NCBI GenBank assembly: GCA_035873375.1 | Contig: JAYWMQ010000053.1 | Location: forward strand, 1-51,782 | Direction: 5' to 3' | Length of the DNA: 51,782 bases | From: Nitrospirota bacterium | GTDB taxonomy: Bacteria; Nitrospirota; Thermodesulfovibrionia; Thermodesulfovibrionales; JdFR-85 | Shown: positions 25,518-35,146 of the stretch, piece after piece | Layout: each line of letters opens with the position of its first letter | How positions within the stretch are numbered: the stretch's first letter is position 1 | Notes under the pieces: generated by a model | The model's database searches: none | What the model was told of the DNA's origin: nothing | What the model saw: only the letters and a program-made list of their open reading frames with translations | Translations under genes and position numbers: made by a program

Positions 25518-27623
25518 ATGAGCGGCATAGAGAATCTCCTCGACCATAAGTTATTCTTTTTTATCAACAGGTCCCTCTCAAATCCACTCTTTGACACATT
25601 TATGCCGTTCATCACTGACAGGGCTTTAGCTCTGTTACTCCCTGTTGTTTTTTTTATCTTCTGGCAGGACAGAAAGAAGGCCCTACTTGCGATAATCCTC
25701 GGCCTTTCAGCCCTTGCACTCTCGGACGGGCTTTCAAACATCCTGAAGCATTACTTTGAGCGTCCCCGACCCTTTGTAAACCTGACGGATATCATGGTGC
25801 TGGCTGGCAGGGGAAAGTCCTTTTCAATGCCCTCAGCCCATGCCGCCAATACAGCCTCTGTCGCCACGGTACTGATCTACATGTTATCAACGCTGCGTTC
25901 AGGAAGGGCCTCATTATCTTCATCTGCCTCCTCCCTTATCACTATCCTGAGTGGATACCTTGTTGTTGTGGCCTCCACCATTGCATTTTCAAGGGTATAC
26001 ATAGGTGTGCACTATCCATCGGATGTGCTTGCAGGCATGGCTATAGGCATCCTGACAGGCCTGTTTATAATCCTCGTCTTTGTAAAAACAGAGAAATACT
26101 ATAAAATCGCCCCTTATCCGACTGTGCTCGGCGTTGTGCTACTGGTGATGAGCCTGTTCCGGATTTACTATATCTTCGTGGGTCCACTTGACCTCAGCCC
26201 TGACGAGGCACAGTACTGGGACTGGTCACGAAGGCTCGATCTGAGCTATTACTCCAAGGGGCCTGCAATAGCCTACATTATTGCCATAGGAAAGACATTC
26301 CTGGGAAATACGGAGATAGGGATAAGGCTCCCGGCGGTCTTCTTCAGTCTTTTCAGCAGCCTGGTGCTTTATCAGATGGGCAGGGATATGATGAAGAGGG
26401 AAGCACCTGAAGGCTCAGACATGCCGGAGGTTGCAGGGCTCCTCTCAGCACTGCTGATACAGATAGTTCCCCTGTTTTCAACATACGGGATAGTGATGAC
26501 CATTGATTCACCCTTTATATTCTTCTGGACCATCTCCCTATACCTCTTCTATCTTGCACAGAAAGACTGGCCCGAAACAGGAAAGACAAGGCTCCTGTAC
26601 TGGGCCCTGGCAGGGCTGACTGTCGGCATAGGCCTGCTGGTAAAATATACAATGTCATTTTTCTATCTTTCGGCCTTTCTCTATCTCATCACGGACAGGA
26701 AGAGGAGGGGACTCCTTGCGCATCCAGGGCCATGGCTGTCGTTTCTCATAAGCATTTTATGTTTTGTCCCTGTACTGATCTGGAATTCACAACACAACTG
26801 GGTCACTTTTCTGCATACAGCCGGTCAGGCCCACCTTGCTGACGGCTTCAAGCTAACCACAGGACGTTTCCTTGAATTCATCGGCTCTCAATTAGGAGTG
26901 GTTTCCCCTGTTTTCTTCGTATTTATACTTATCAGCCTATTTGTCCTCAGAAAGAAGAATTCAGACGGAAGCCTTCTCTTCTGGTTTTCCATCCCGATTC
27001 TCCTCTTTTTCTCTCTGAAAAGCCTGCAGGGCAAGGTGCAGGCAAACTGGGCACTTCCGGCATACATTGCAGGGTTTATCTCCCTTAGCATCTATACAGT
27101 AAGATACTGGCATGGATTCAGGAAATCCGTCAGGGCCTTACTTGTAGCCGGAGCCTTGATATCCATCGCCATTACTGCAGTAGCCCATTACCCTTCGGCC
27201 ATTAGCCTTCCCCTCAAGATGGACCCGACGGCAAGGCTCAGGGGCTGGAACGAACTGGGAAAAGAGGTCGGCAAAATCGCTGACGAGATGAAAGCCCCAT
27301 ACTTTATATTTTCCGACAGATACCAGGTTACCTCGGAGCTCGCCTTCTATGTGCGGGGAAACCCTGTAACATACAATGTAAACCTCGGCAGGAGGATGAA
27401 CCAGTACGATCTCTGGCCCGGGTTTTACGACCTGAAGGGATACAATGCCATATTTGTAATGACGGGAGACAACCCCCTGCCCAAAAGGATAGGCCGCGCC
27501 TTTGAAAGATGCGACAAGAGGCTATATACCGTAAGAGAGGAGACAAGGGTATTGAGGGATTACAGCATCTTCGAATGCTATGGATTCAAGGGGATGGAGA
27601 GAAAGGCAGCGGATAATTTTTGA
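25518..27623 (+). CDS. PAP2 lipid phosphatase fused to GT39/GT83-like glycosyltransferase
   Basis: The 701-aa protein joins two membrane enzymes. Residues 1-190 form a PAP2 phosphatase with all three motifs: K77...R84-P, PSAH at 105-108 (the usual PSGH glycine is alanine) and SRVYIGVHYPSD at 158-169. From about 195 a polytopic glycosyltransferase of the PMT/ArnT/RgtA type begins, with the acidic loop motif DLSPDEAQYWDWS that binds polyprenyl-phosphate-sugar. Both halves act on polyprenyl-linked substrates at the periplasmic face, so a coupled modification of lipid A or another envelope glycolipid is inferred. It converges with the defence island, leaving an 18-bp gap. Confidence 0.88.
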   Translation: MSGIENLLDHKLFFFINRSLSNPLFDTFMPFITDRALALLLPVVFFIFWQDRKKALLAIILGLSALALSDGLSNILKHYFERPRPFVNLTDIMVLAGRGKSFSMPSAHAANTASVATVLIYMLSTLRSGRASLSSSASSLITILSGYLVVVASTIAFSRVYIGVHYPSDVLAGMAIGILTGLFIILVFVKTEKYYKIAPYPTVLGVVLLVMSLFRIYYIFVGPLDLSPDEAQYWDWSRRLDLSYYSKGPAIAYIIAIGKTFLGNTEIGIRLPAVFFSLFSSLVLYQMGRDMMKREAPEGSDMPEVAGLLSALLIQIVPLFSTYGIVMTIDSPFIFFWTISLYLFYLAQKDWPETGKTRLLYWALAGLTVGIGLLVKYTMSFFYLSAFLYLITDRKRRGLLAHPGPWLSFLISILCFVPVLIWNSQHNWVTFLHTAGQAHLADGFKLTTGRFLEFIGSQLGVVSPVFFVFILISLFVLRKKNSDGSLLFWFSIPILLFFSLKSLQGKVQANWALPAYIAGFISLSIYTVRYWHGFRKSVRALLVAGALISIAITAVAHYPSAISLPLKMDPTARLRGWNELGKEVGKIADEMKAPYFIFSDRYQVTSELAFYVRGNPVTYNVNLGRRMNQYDLWPGFYDLKGYNAIFVMTGDNPLPKRIGRAFERCDKRLYTVREETRVLRDYSIFECYGFKGMERKAADNF

Positions 27624-27641
27624 TCCTACGCGGCAGTAGTT

Positions 27642-28370
27642 CTAAAATTGATATAATTCTCCCTTTTTTCTTAGTATTTCCCTGCGTCTTTCATAGTCAG
27701 GCATTATCATGCCAACGTATCTCCAGAACGATTTCGAGTGATTCCTGTATTTGAGATGGCAAAGCTCATGGACTACCACATAGTCAACAAGGCTCATGAG
27801 TGCCATTATAATTCTCCAGTTAAACCTTAAAACCCCTTTTGTACTGCAGCTACCCCAGATTTTCTTCTGGTCTCTAATAAACACACCAGGTACTTTCAGG
27901 CCCATTTTGTTAGCGTGTATTTCAACACGTTCGGGAATGCGTCTTGCTGCCTGTATCTTATACCATTCAGTTATTGCATCCCTGATCTCTTCAGGAACTT
28001 TCCCGTTTTTACCTACCGGATTCATTATGACCTCAAGACGGCCCCGATACATCCGCACAACGGTTTTCTTTACATCTCTGTCTTTCAGTATCTTGAGTCT
28101 CATGTGACACCCGAGATAATAAAATGATTCGCCACTTACAAATTCTTTTTTTAGTTGTTGCGAAACATCATTTAGAGACCCCAGTTTTGTAATGATCCAT
28201 TCTGCTTTTGATTTAACTACGTGTGTAAGTCTCGAACAGGATGTGTTAACTGGTGCCCTGACAAAGACTTTTCCGTCAGGTTCTATGGAGAGGGCAATCG
28301 TCTTCTTGCGTCGGGCACTGCGGATTACTGAAAATCTAATCGTTTTCCGGCCAAAAATTACTTTATTCAT
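27642..28370 (-). CDS. YgjP-like zinc metallopeptidase (WSS/SprT-like, DUF45)
   Basis: A 242-aa protein with HELCHLKYRNH at residues 201-211 (two histidines and a third at 211) and the preceding WGSCSTKGVLRFNWR, typical of the YgjP/DUF45 metallopeptidase family. It starts within the end of hsdR (4-bp overlap). Genes of this family often sit next to hsdR in type I restriction loci, where they may remove DNA-protein adducts or control HsdR level; neither role is shown by sequence. Confidence 0.92.
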   Translation of the reverse strand: MNKVIFGRKTIRFSVIRSARRKKTIALSIEPDGKVFVRAPVNTSCSRLTHVVKSKAEWIITKLGSLNDVSQQLKKEFVSGESFYYLGCHMRLKILKDRDVKKTVVRMYRGRLEVIMNPVGKNGKVPEEIRDAITEWYKIQAARRIPERVEIHANKMGLKVPGVFIRDQKKIWGSCSTKGVLRFNWRIIMALMSLVDYVVVHELCHLKYRNHSKSFWRYVGMIMPDYERRREILRKKGELYQF

Positions 28371-31363
28371 CTTCCAAGTCTCACCCTTGCCAGTTCCATC
28401 AACCCAGTTGTCAGAGGCTCTATTTCATCCGGTTTATAGCCTGCCGCCCTCAGATGCCTCTTGATCTGTCTCCGCATTTGGCGCTGAACATCCTCTTTAT
28501 GTATCCAGTCTATTACTGCAAGCTTTTCAAGGGATTCCAGGATTAACCCTGCCAGTTCTTTTTTAGGTTCTTTGTCTTCCCCATAGGAAGCATGTTCTTC
28601 ATCAGACCTCAAAATACCGATATCGTTCTCTTCTTTAGATAGAAGGTTGTAGAAAGCAAGCTCTGCCTCTGACATTCCCATTGTCTCAGCAACCCTATGG
28701 ACATTTATTATTTCGTCCTTTATTGTCTGCAGGAGCTTGAGCTGCCGTGCAGCATCTATCCTCTCCTCTCTTTTTTCCTCGATTATCTTTTCAACACGTT
28801 CCTTCAGGGACTGGTAAAACACAGGGTCTTCTTCTAATCTTACAGAAATCTCGTGTCTTATGGCATGTTCCATCTCGCTCGCCTGTGCCTCTGTTGACGA
28901 AAGCCTGGATACCTCTTCATCAAACCTCTCCGAGAATATTGAGACAGGCTCAAGGAGCCGGTCTATACCAGAGACCTGAATATGTTCCTCAATGATTTTG
29001 CGTACCTTTTCTCTGCATCCTGAGAGGTCAAGCCTCGGGTCACGATAGCGGGTACGGGCAGCATTACGAACATTACCCAGCCACTTGAGGTCTTTTATGT
29101 ACGGAAGGGCTGAAGGGTCAGGTAGAAGCATATCCATGCTCTGTGTAAATCTCCTGAAGGAAATATCAAACTCAGCCCTTACATCCTCCGGCTCAAGCAC
29201 CTTTAGACATGCCTCCAGGTCTCCCCTGTCAATCCTGTCAAAAAAACGCAGGGCTGCCCTGTGGCGGCTCTCAAGCCGGGGCAGTTCATCAGATTTCGGA
29301 CGCATTACACCTTTGATATCCTCTGGATGGAATATGCCTAAGGCATCCTGTAAAAACCGTGATATCCCCCAATAATCCACCACCAGCCCGTAATCCTTGC
29401 CTTCAGCAGTCCGGTTTACCCTCGCTATAGCCTGAAGTAAGGTATGTTCTTTAAACGGGCTGTCCAGATACATGACCTGCTCAACAGGGGCGTCAAAACC
29501 TGTAATCAACATATCGCACACAATGAGTATGGCAAGGGAATCATTCCTGTCCTTAAATCTCTCAATAAGTTCCTGCTGTTTTTCCCTGCTGAGATGGTAT
29601 TTTGCCAGACGCTCAGGGTCATTGTGATTTGCAGACATTATAAGAACAGATTCGGGAGCCCCAAGTCTGTCAAGGGTTTCCTTGTAGGTAACTGCCGTGT
29701 CTCTGTTTACAGCAACAACCTGTGCCTTAAAACCATTTGGATAGATGTATTTCTCAAAATGCTCTATAATGTCCAGACATATCCGTTCGATTCTCCTGAG
29801 AGCCCCGGCAATAGCCTCATGAGTTGCGTATTTCTTCTTGATCTCTTCCCTTTCCTTATCTGTGTAATCTTTAAATACCCTTTCAAAGATGGTATCAAGG
29901 GTTTCACCCTCAACCCTGAGATTCGGGAGACGGCTCTCATAATATATCGGGACTGTTGCCCTGTCCTTAACAGACTGTTCAATCGTGTAGGTATGGATGT
30001 AGGGACCAAAGGTCTGGATGGTGCTCCTGTCTTTTTTATCAATGGGTGTTCCTGTGAACCCTAAAAAACAGGCATTGGGCATTGCCCTGCGCAAGTTTGC
30101 CGCAAGACTTTTATATTGCGTTCGATGTGCCTCATCAACCATGACAAACAGGTTCCTCTCTTCGGTAAGTACTGGATGAAGCTTACCCGTAGCCTCCTGA
30201 AACTTCTGAATAGTGGTCATGATGGTCTTCCCCTGTCCTGATGTGAGCAGCTTACGAAGGTCTGTCACGCTTTTAGCCCTCTCAGGATTTGGGAACCCAC
30301 ACCTTTCAAATGTACCGCTTATCTGTCTATCAAGGTCAACTCGGTCAGTAACAATCACAATTACAGGGTTTTCAAGCCTTGCTATACGCCTGAGTTTGAC
30401 AGTTAGCCAGAGCATGGTCAGGGATTTACCTGAACCCTGAGTATGCCAGATTATGCCACCACGCCTTGCAGGGCTCTTTGCGGAAAGAATCCTCTCTATA
30501 GCCCTGTTTGCAGCGATAAACTGTTGATATCGTGCAAGTTTCTTAACCGTACTGCCTCCTGCAACCTCAAATACAATGAAGTTCCTCACAATATCAAGGA
30601 GATTGTCGGGATAAAGCATCCCATAAAGCAGAACATCCTGGGGTGAGGGAATTCTTCCAAGCCTTTTTTGCAGGTCATCAAGGGTCACGGGAAACGGGAC
30701 CTTCCACTCTGCGTAATGCCTGTGGATAGTCCCCACAGTAGCAAACATGGACACCTGTCCGCATGTTGCAATAAGAATCTGTGCAGGCTCAAAAAGGTGT
30801 GGGGCTCCCAGTCCTTTAAACTTCTCACCAATTTCCTGATAACGGAGGAGTTGAGTAATGGCTTCTTCAATAGGATTTTGTATTGTAGGACTCTTGCATT
30901 CAATAATCACAAGAGGAATACCGTTTACAAATACTACGATATCTGGACATATAAGTTTTTTACTGCCCTGAATTCGGAATTGCCGTGTTACAACAAACTC
31001 ATTATTCTCAGGATGTTCAAAATCAATAAAATGGACACTTTGTCCCTTTTTGCCCTGTCCGAGGTCCTGCTCCAGAGAGATGGTGTGGACTAAAGCAGTA
31101 TGAACCTTTTCATTAGCCTCCATAAGGCTTACAGCCTGAACATTTGCAATCTCGCGAACAGCCTTCTTAAGGTTCTCTTCAGAAATCCAGGGATTGAGTT
31201 TCTTGATAACTTTCTCAAGACGTCTAACTAAAACAACTTCCTTCCGGCTTGCACGTTCTTTATCAAGCTCGTCTGAGGGTATAAAGGCATATCCGATTGA
31301 CTGAAGAAGCTCAATCGCTGGGTCTTCGGAGAGGTGGAGTTCGTTCCAATCTGTTGATGTCAT
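28367..31363 (-). CDS. hsdR: Type I restriction enzyme, R subunit
   Basis: The 998-aa motor-nuclease subunit. The N-terminal nuclease has D141 and ECK at 155-157 (CPDIVVFVNG...IIECKS). The helicase motor has Walker A TQGSGKS (308-314), DEAH-type motif VMVDEAHRTQ, motif III GFTGTP and motif VI QAIARVNRT. The C-terminal helical part binds the methylase. All key residues are intact, so it should cut unmethylated DNA together with HsdM and HsdS. A gap of about 90 bp separates it from the STAND NTPase gene upstream. Confidence 0.97.
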   Translation of the reverse strand: MTSTDWNELHLSEDPAIELLQSIGYAFIPSDELDKERASRKEVVLVRRLEKVIKKLNPWISEENLKKAVREIANVQAVSLMEANEKVHTALVHTISLEQDLGQGKKGQSVHFIDFEHPENNEFVVTRQFRIQGSKKLICPDIVVFVNGIPLVIIECKSPTIQNPIEEAITQLLRYQEIGEKFKGLGAPHLFEPAQILIATCGQVSMFATVGTIHRHYAEWKVPFPVTLDDLQKRLGRIPSPQDVLLYGMLYPDNLLDIVRNFIVFEVAGGSTVKKLARYQQFIAANRAIERILSAKSPARRGGIIWHTQGSGKSLTMLWLTVKLRRIARLENPVIVIVTDRVDLDRQISGTFERCGFPNPERAKSVTDLRKLLTSGQGKTIMTTIQKFQEATGKLHPVLTEERNLFVMVDEAHRTQYKSLAANLRRAMPNACFLGFTGTPIDKKDRSTIQTFGPYIHTYTIEQSVKDRATVPIYYESRLPNLRVEGETLDTIFERVFKDYTDKEREEIKKKYATHEAIAGALRRIERICLDIIEHFEKYIYPNGFKAQVVAVNRDTAVTYKETLDRLGAPESVLIMSANHNDPERLAKYHLSREKQQELIERFKDRNDSLAILIVCDMLITGFDAPVEQVMYLDSPFKEHTLLQAIARVNRTAEGKDYGLVVDYWGISRFLQDALGIFHPEDIKGVMRPKSDELPRLESRHRAALRFFDRIDRGDLEACLKVLEPEDVRAEFDISFRRFTQSMDMLLPDPSALPYIKDLKWLGNVRNAARTRYRDPRLDLSGCREKVRKIIEEHIQVSGIDRLLEPVSIFSERFDEEVSRLSSTEAQASEMEHAIRHEISVRLEEDPVFYQSLKERVEKIIEEKREERIDAARQLKLLQTIKDEIINVHRVAETMGMSEAELAFYNLLSKEENDIGILRSDEEHASYGEDKEPKKELAGLILESLEKLAVIDWIHKEDVQRQMRRQIKRHLRAAGYKPDEIEPLTTGLMELARVRLGR

Positions 31364-31452
31364 AGGCTTTTCCTTATGGAAATTAAAACCAGTCTTTTTA
31401 TTCTCAAATGTACTCCAGACATGAATTCTTACTTTCTCTTAAGTTTCAAGTT

Positions 31453-34400
31453 CTAAGCATACCCATAAACTGCTTCCCTTCTTTCTTTTTTCAGAGAACG
31501 TTCCAGCTCTTTTATAGCCTTTGTCTTGCCGATTTCACCAATTTTTCTTATTCTTGGATCCTCATTTAAACAAAGCCTTTCATAACGTTCTATCCAGCTT
31601 TTCCACATATTTGATATATTCCCGCTATAGGACCACCCATATGAAAAGATGGCACCGGCAATGTCCTCGGGATCATAGCCAGCATCAAGAGCTGCTTCTG
31701 CTTTAGCAATCCAAGCCTCTTCTTCCCAAGCATCTTCACCTAATAAGTCGTTCCTGAATCCACGGAGTGGCAAAAGATGGAAGTCTTTTTTATTCTTGTC
31801 TTCGAGTAAAACCCGATAAAGTTCTAATGAATCTTCTATCAGATAATCAACAATTTCTGTCCACCAAGTATCTTTGGGGAGCATTTTTAACAACTCTTGT
31901 CGTTTCTCCTGACCAAGAGGAGTTATGGCAGACTGATAAATGTTCAACATTTCATAGGGAATACGTTTTTGTTTGATATGGATTTCCCACCATTCATATG
32001 CAAGTTCAGGGTCATTCTTCAATATTTCTCCCAACCAGTATTCATCATAATTTAAATGGAGTATTACCTTTCTCCAATAATCTTTCAAATTGGCATGTAC
32101 CCTGCCTTTAGGATATGATTGCCATTCACCAATTGCTGCATTGCCAGCTATCAAAGGATCGGGATGACATAATAGCCGAATCAATGTTTCCTCAGGAACT
32201 TCTCTTCTCAGACATAAAGTTTCTATCATTGCGGCAAATCCTTCAAGATTTTGAAGGGCCTTATTTAACAAATATGTTGGTGGTGATGGAAGTGTAAGAA
32301 GTATTGGAATTACAACCCACTTCAAACTTCTGATACTTAAACATTCTACTATGGCTTTCTTCCATCCAACCTCATCGTTTAATGCTGCCTGACGAAGAAA
32401 AGGCTCAATTAGATCTCCTGGTATCTCACCCATTATCATAGCTTTGACCCAAGGAACTCTTAATTTAACTTTTTGTGCAAGTTCCCAACATAATAATGGA
32501 CTCCAACGTGGATACTTTACACTCGTAGCCTTCGCTTCTGCCTCAAAAAAAGCGATTTTTTCAACAACTCTGTCAAGTGACTCCTTAGCCCATTCTTTAG
32601 CAAGTTTAAGAACGGCCTTCCTCTGACGTTCCTGGGCATTTTCCCAGTTGTCAATTTCTCTCCAAGGAAAGAGTATTTCAAAAGCCCTGTCCAATTCTAT
32701 CTTGAGTTCTAAACTTAATCTCTTGGCAATTCCCTTTATTCGATGCAACAAACCAAGTCCAACTCCTGGCAACGACACAAGATCACCTAATATTTGAGAA
32801 ATGATCTCTTTTCTTGTTTCATAAAAGCACGGTTGTGGTTTATTCATAAGAGGCCCCGGAAAAGCTATCTCATTTACAACATCAATTACAGGAAGCCAAT
32901 CAGGTTTATCTATTTTTTTTATTATGACCAGAACTTCTGGCCATAATTTTCCAATGCTTTTTATTTCATCCAAGGTAACAGCACCGTGTGTGAATGTCAC
33001 AGTTCTACCGAAGCCTGGATCAACAGTATGACTTTCATATCTTAAAGAAAAAACAAAAGATAAGGCTTTGAGACAGACCTTTATGTCAGTTTCCTTTGCA
33101 ATGGCATCTCTTGTTGCTCTCAGGAGACTTTTTCGGCGTTCTATAACCTCACCAGAACCAGGATAGCTTTCTTTGATCCAATCGCTGATAAGACGCAATG
33201 GATGATCTGTTGCAGAATGCAAGGGTCTTTCATCACCTACTGCAGCCTTTAAAAGTAAAGGTACCACAGTTTCAGGAGCTCTATGGAGAGCAGCACGGGC
33301 TATCTTCATTAAAAGTTCAGGATGACGTTCAAGCACTATATTTGCCTCATTCCTGCCAAGCCAAGCATATGCCTTCCACACATCAGACCGTGCTTTTTCA
33401 AGAATCGTCAAAAGTTGGTCAGAAGGTATAATGGCACCTCGTGCTATTGCACCTACTAACGTTAATGCGACATCCGTTAAATCAGGCGCTTCTTCTATTA
33501 AAGGCTCTGAATCTAAGGATGGTGGACCTTTAAAAAAGATATCCCTTACTAAAGCAAACCGTAATGTTACAGGCTTTACTGATAGAGTATTTAATCTGCT
33601 ATTCTCGTAAATAACACCAGCAGAAGCAAGCTCTGTAACTATAATATAAAGATCGCCTATTGGTAGCTCCAGAGCCTCCGCTACAACTTTCATTGACATC
33701 CCTGAATCTCCTCCAATTGCAAAGGCTGCCAGAACTATACTCGCTTTTTCTCCAACAAGTGACTCAAATGTAGCAAGAATGGATCTGCTAAGTGCATCTC
33801 CTAAAGCCACCTTTTTTACATCACCGTTAACACATAAATAAACAAGGGTAACAGCAAGGCCGGGTCGCCCTTGTGACTGGTTAACGATTTCACGAATTAA
33901 CTCTATAGGGCCTTTTATTCCAGCGAATTTGATAACTTTAACAATTTCGTCCCGCGTCAGCAATTCTAATCGATAAATTTGAGAAGTTGGCAAATTAAGT
34001 GTTTCAGCTACTTTATCCTGAGCACCTGGCCAGCAAGTGGCAATTATCTCAAACGAAGCCCCGATTTGTTCTCTAAGCTGACGAAGTTCTATAAGGAAAT
34101 CAGTATGTAGATGAGCATCATCAACTATAAGAGCTTCCGGATTTTGCATCCTTATAGCTGGAGCAATTACAGAGCAATCCTTATTAATAACAAAAAATCC
34201 TCTGCCCTGTTTTGCATATAAGTGGAGAAGAAAGGTCTTGCCAGAACCTGGCTGACCAACTAATAAGCGATCACCTTTACTTCGTTGAACCCAGGCCATA
34301 TCTTCTTCTCTGCCAATCAATGTCTCACCAAGCAAAGGTCTTGCAGTACGTGGAATAATAGAAATTGGAGAAGGTTCCCCTGTCAGATTAAGGAGTTCGC

Positions 34401-34818
34401 GACACCAATGCTGATTATAATAAAGACGGTCTGCGATAGCAGTTCGTGTATAGACCTGTATTAAAGTAAAACCTAATTCTTCTGCACGATTTTCAAGATT
34501 TCTGCGTTTTATAGATGTTAATTCCTGATTTGTTGCAAGAATAACCTCTCTACGAGTTCCGCTATTGCTTAAGTATGAGTTGAGATTTTTGGTCAAATTT
34601 CCGATTACATCTTTATTTGTGGTACACACTAATGGAAACGGTCGACCTTTGCCGTCTGCAACAGCGCCATCCATGCCTGCATCACTGCCCCCACGTACAG
34701 GGACAATCGCCGGGAAATCAGCACGTAAAATGTCAGCAACACATTCTTCAAATAGATCCGGGTCAATTGGCCCTTTAAAACGTTCGATAATTTGTTGATA
34801 AAAGCGGTCTCGTTTCAA
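31453..34818 (-). CDS. Avs-like STAND NTPase with Mrr-type N-terminal domain
   Basis: The 1121-aa protein begins with a restriction-endonuclease-like fold: FEECVADIL, GSDAGMDGAV (D46, D50) and LVCTTNKD, where the usual Q-x-K is replaced by T-T-N-K. It continues with Walker A GQPGSGKT (188-195), Walker B ALIVDDAH (229-236), IIATCWPG and the GRPGLA motif typical of STAND ATPases. The rest, about 700 residues, is helical-repeat-like and could be a sensor. This layout matches the Avs/NLR-like antiphage class, in which a phage protein bound by the sensor triggers the effector. Its base composition is more AT-rich than that of neighbours, hinting at separate acquisition. It lies between DUF2188/hsdS and hsdR. 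Confidence 0.75.
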   Translation of the reverse strand: MKRDRFYQQIIERFKGPIDPDLFEECVADILRADFPAIVPVRGGSDAGMDGAVADGKGRPFPLVCTTNKDVIGNLTKNLNSYLSNSGTRREVILATNQELTSIKRRNLENRAEELGFTLIQVYTRTAIADRLYYNQHWCRELLNLTGEPSPISIIPRTARPLLGETLIGREEDMAWVQRSKGDRLLVGQPGSGKTFLLHLYAKQGRGFFVINKDCSVIAPAIRMQNPEALIVDDAHLHTDFLIELRQLREQIGASFEIIATCWPGAQDKVAETLNLPTSQIYRLELLTRDEIVKVIKFAGIKGPIELIREIVNQSQGRPGLAVTLVYLCVNGDVKKVALGDALSRSILATFESLVGEKASIVLAAFAIGGDSGMSMKVVAEALELPIGDLYIIVTELASAGVIYENSRLNTLSVKPVTLRFALVRDIFFKGPPSLDSEPLIEEAPDLTDVALTLVGAIARGAIIPSDQLLTILEKARSDVWKAYAWLGRNEANIVLERHPELLMKIARAALHRAPETVVPLLLKAAVGDERPLHSATDHPLRLISDWIKESYPGSGEVIERRKSLLRATRDAIAKETDIKVCLKALSFVFSLRYESHTVDPGFGRTVTFTHGAVTLDEIKSIGKLWPEVLVIIKKIDKPDWLPVIDVVNEIAFPGPLMNKPQPCFYETRKEIISQILGDLVSLPGVGLGLLHRIKGIAKRLSLELKIELDRAFEILFPWREIDNWENAQERQRKAVLKLAKEWAKESLDRVVEKIAFFEAEAKATSVKYPRWSPLLCWELAQKVKLRVPWVKAMIMGEIPGDLIEPFLRQAALNDEVGWKKAIVECLSIRSLKWVVIPILLTLPSPPTYLLNKALQNLEGFAAMIETLCLRREVPEETLIRLLCHPDPLIAGNAAIGEWQSYPKGRVHANLKDYWRKVILHLNYDEYWLGEILKNDPELAYEWWEIHIKQKRIPYEMLNIYQSAITPLGQEKRQELLKMLPKDTWWTEIVDYLIEDSLELYRVLLEDKNKKDFHLLPLRGFRNDLLGEDAWEEEAWIAKAEAALDAGYDPEDIAGAIFSYGWSYSGNISNMWKSWIERYERLCLNEDPRIRKIGEIGKTKAIKELERSLKKERREAVYGYA

Positions 34819-34892
34819 ACTTTACCTCATAACCTATCTACATAAGTCTTTCATGGATATTGAATTCTCAAATTTCCTATTTTCACTATAAT

Positions 34893-35129
34893 CTACTTCT
34901 TATCCTTTGGTGGACATGGATCGTTACCACGACTGTCCGAACGGGAGATCTTACCGTCAAGGTTATGAATAACAAGCTCGCTGCCCACCTGATTCCTACT
35001 GATTTCTCTTGCGCGGTTAATTGCATCCTGTTTACGATCAAAATAACCAGAAGCTCTGTCAGCCCCGCCTTTTTTAATATTCCATCCTCCGTCAGAATCA
35101 GGCACTACATGATGTGTTTTTCTTGGCAT
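34893..35129 (-). CDS. DUF2188 protein
   Basis: This 78-aa peptide has the DUF2188 pattern HHVVPDSDGGWNIKKGGADRA, FDRKQDAINRAREI and ELVIHNLDGKI. Family function is unknown. Its leader (AAGGAGGATTAAA) is nearly identical to that of the SNase-like gene in the same island, suggesting both came as similar cassettes. Confidence 0.9.
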   Translation of the reverse strand: MPRKTHHVVPDSDGGWNIKKGGADRASGYFDRKQDAINRAREISRNQVGSELVIHNLDGKISRSDSRGNDPCPPKDKK

Positions 35130-35146
35130 AATTTAATCCTCCTTCT

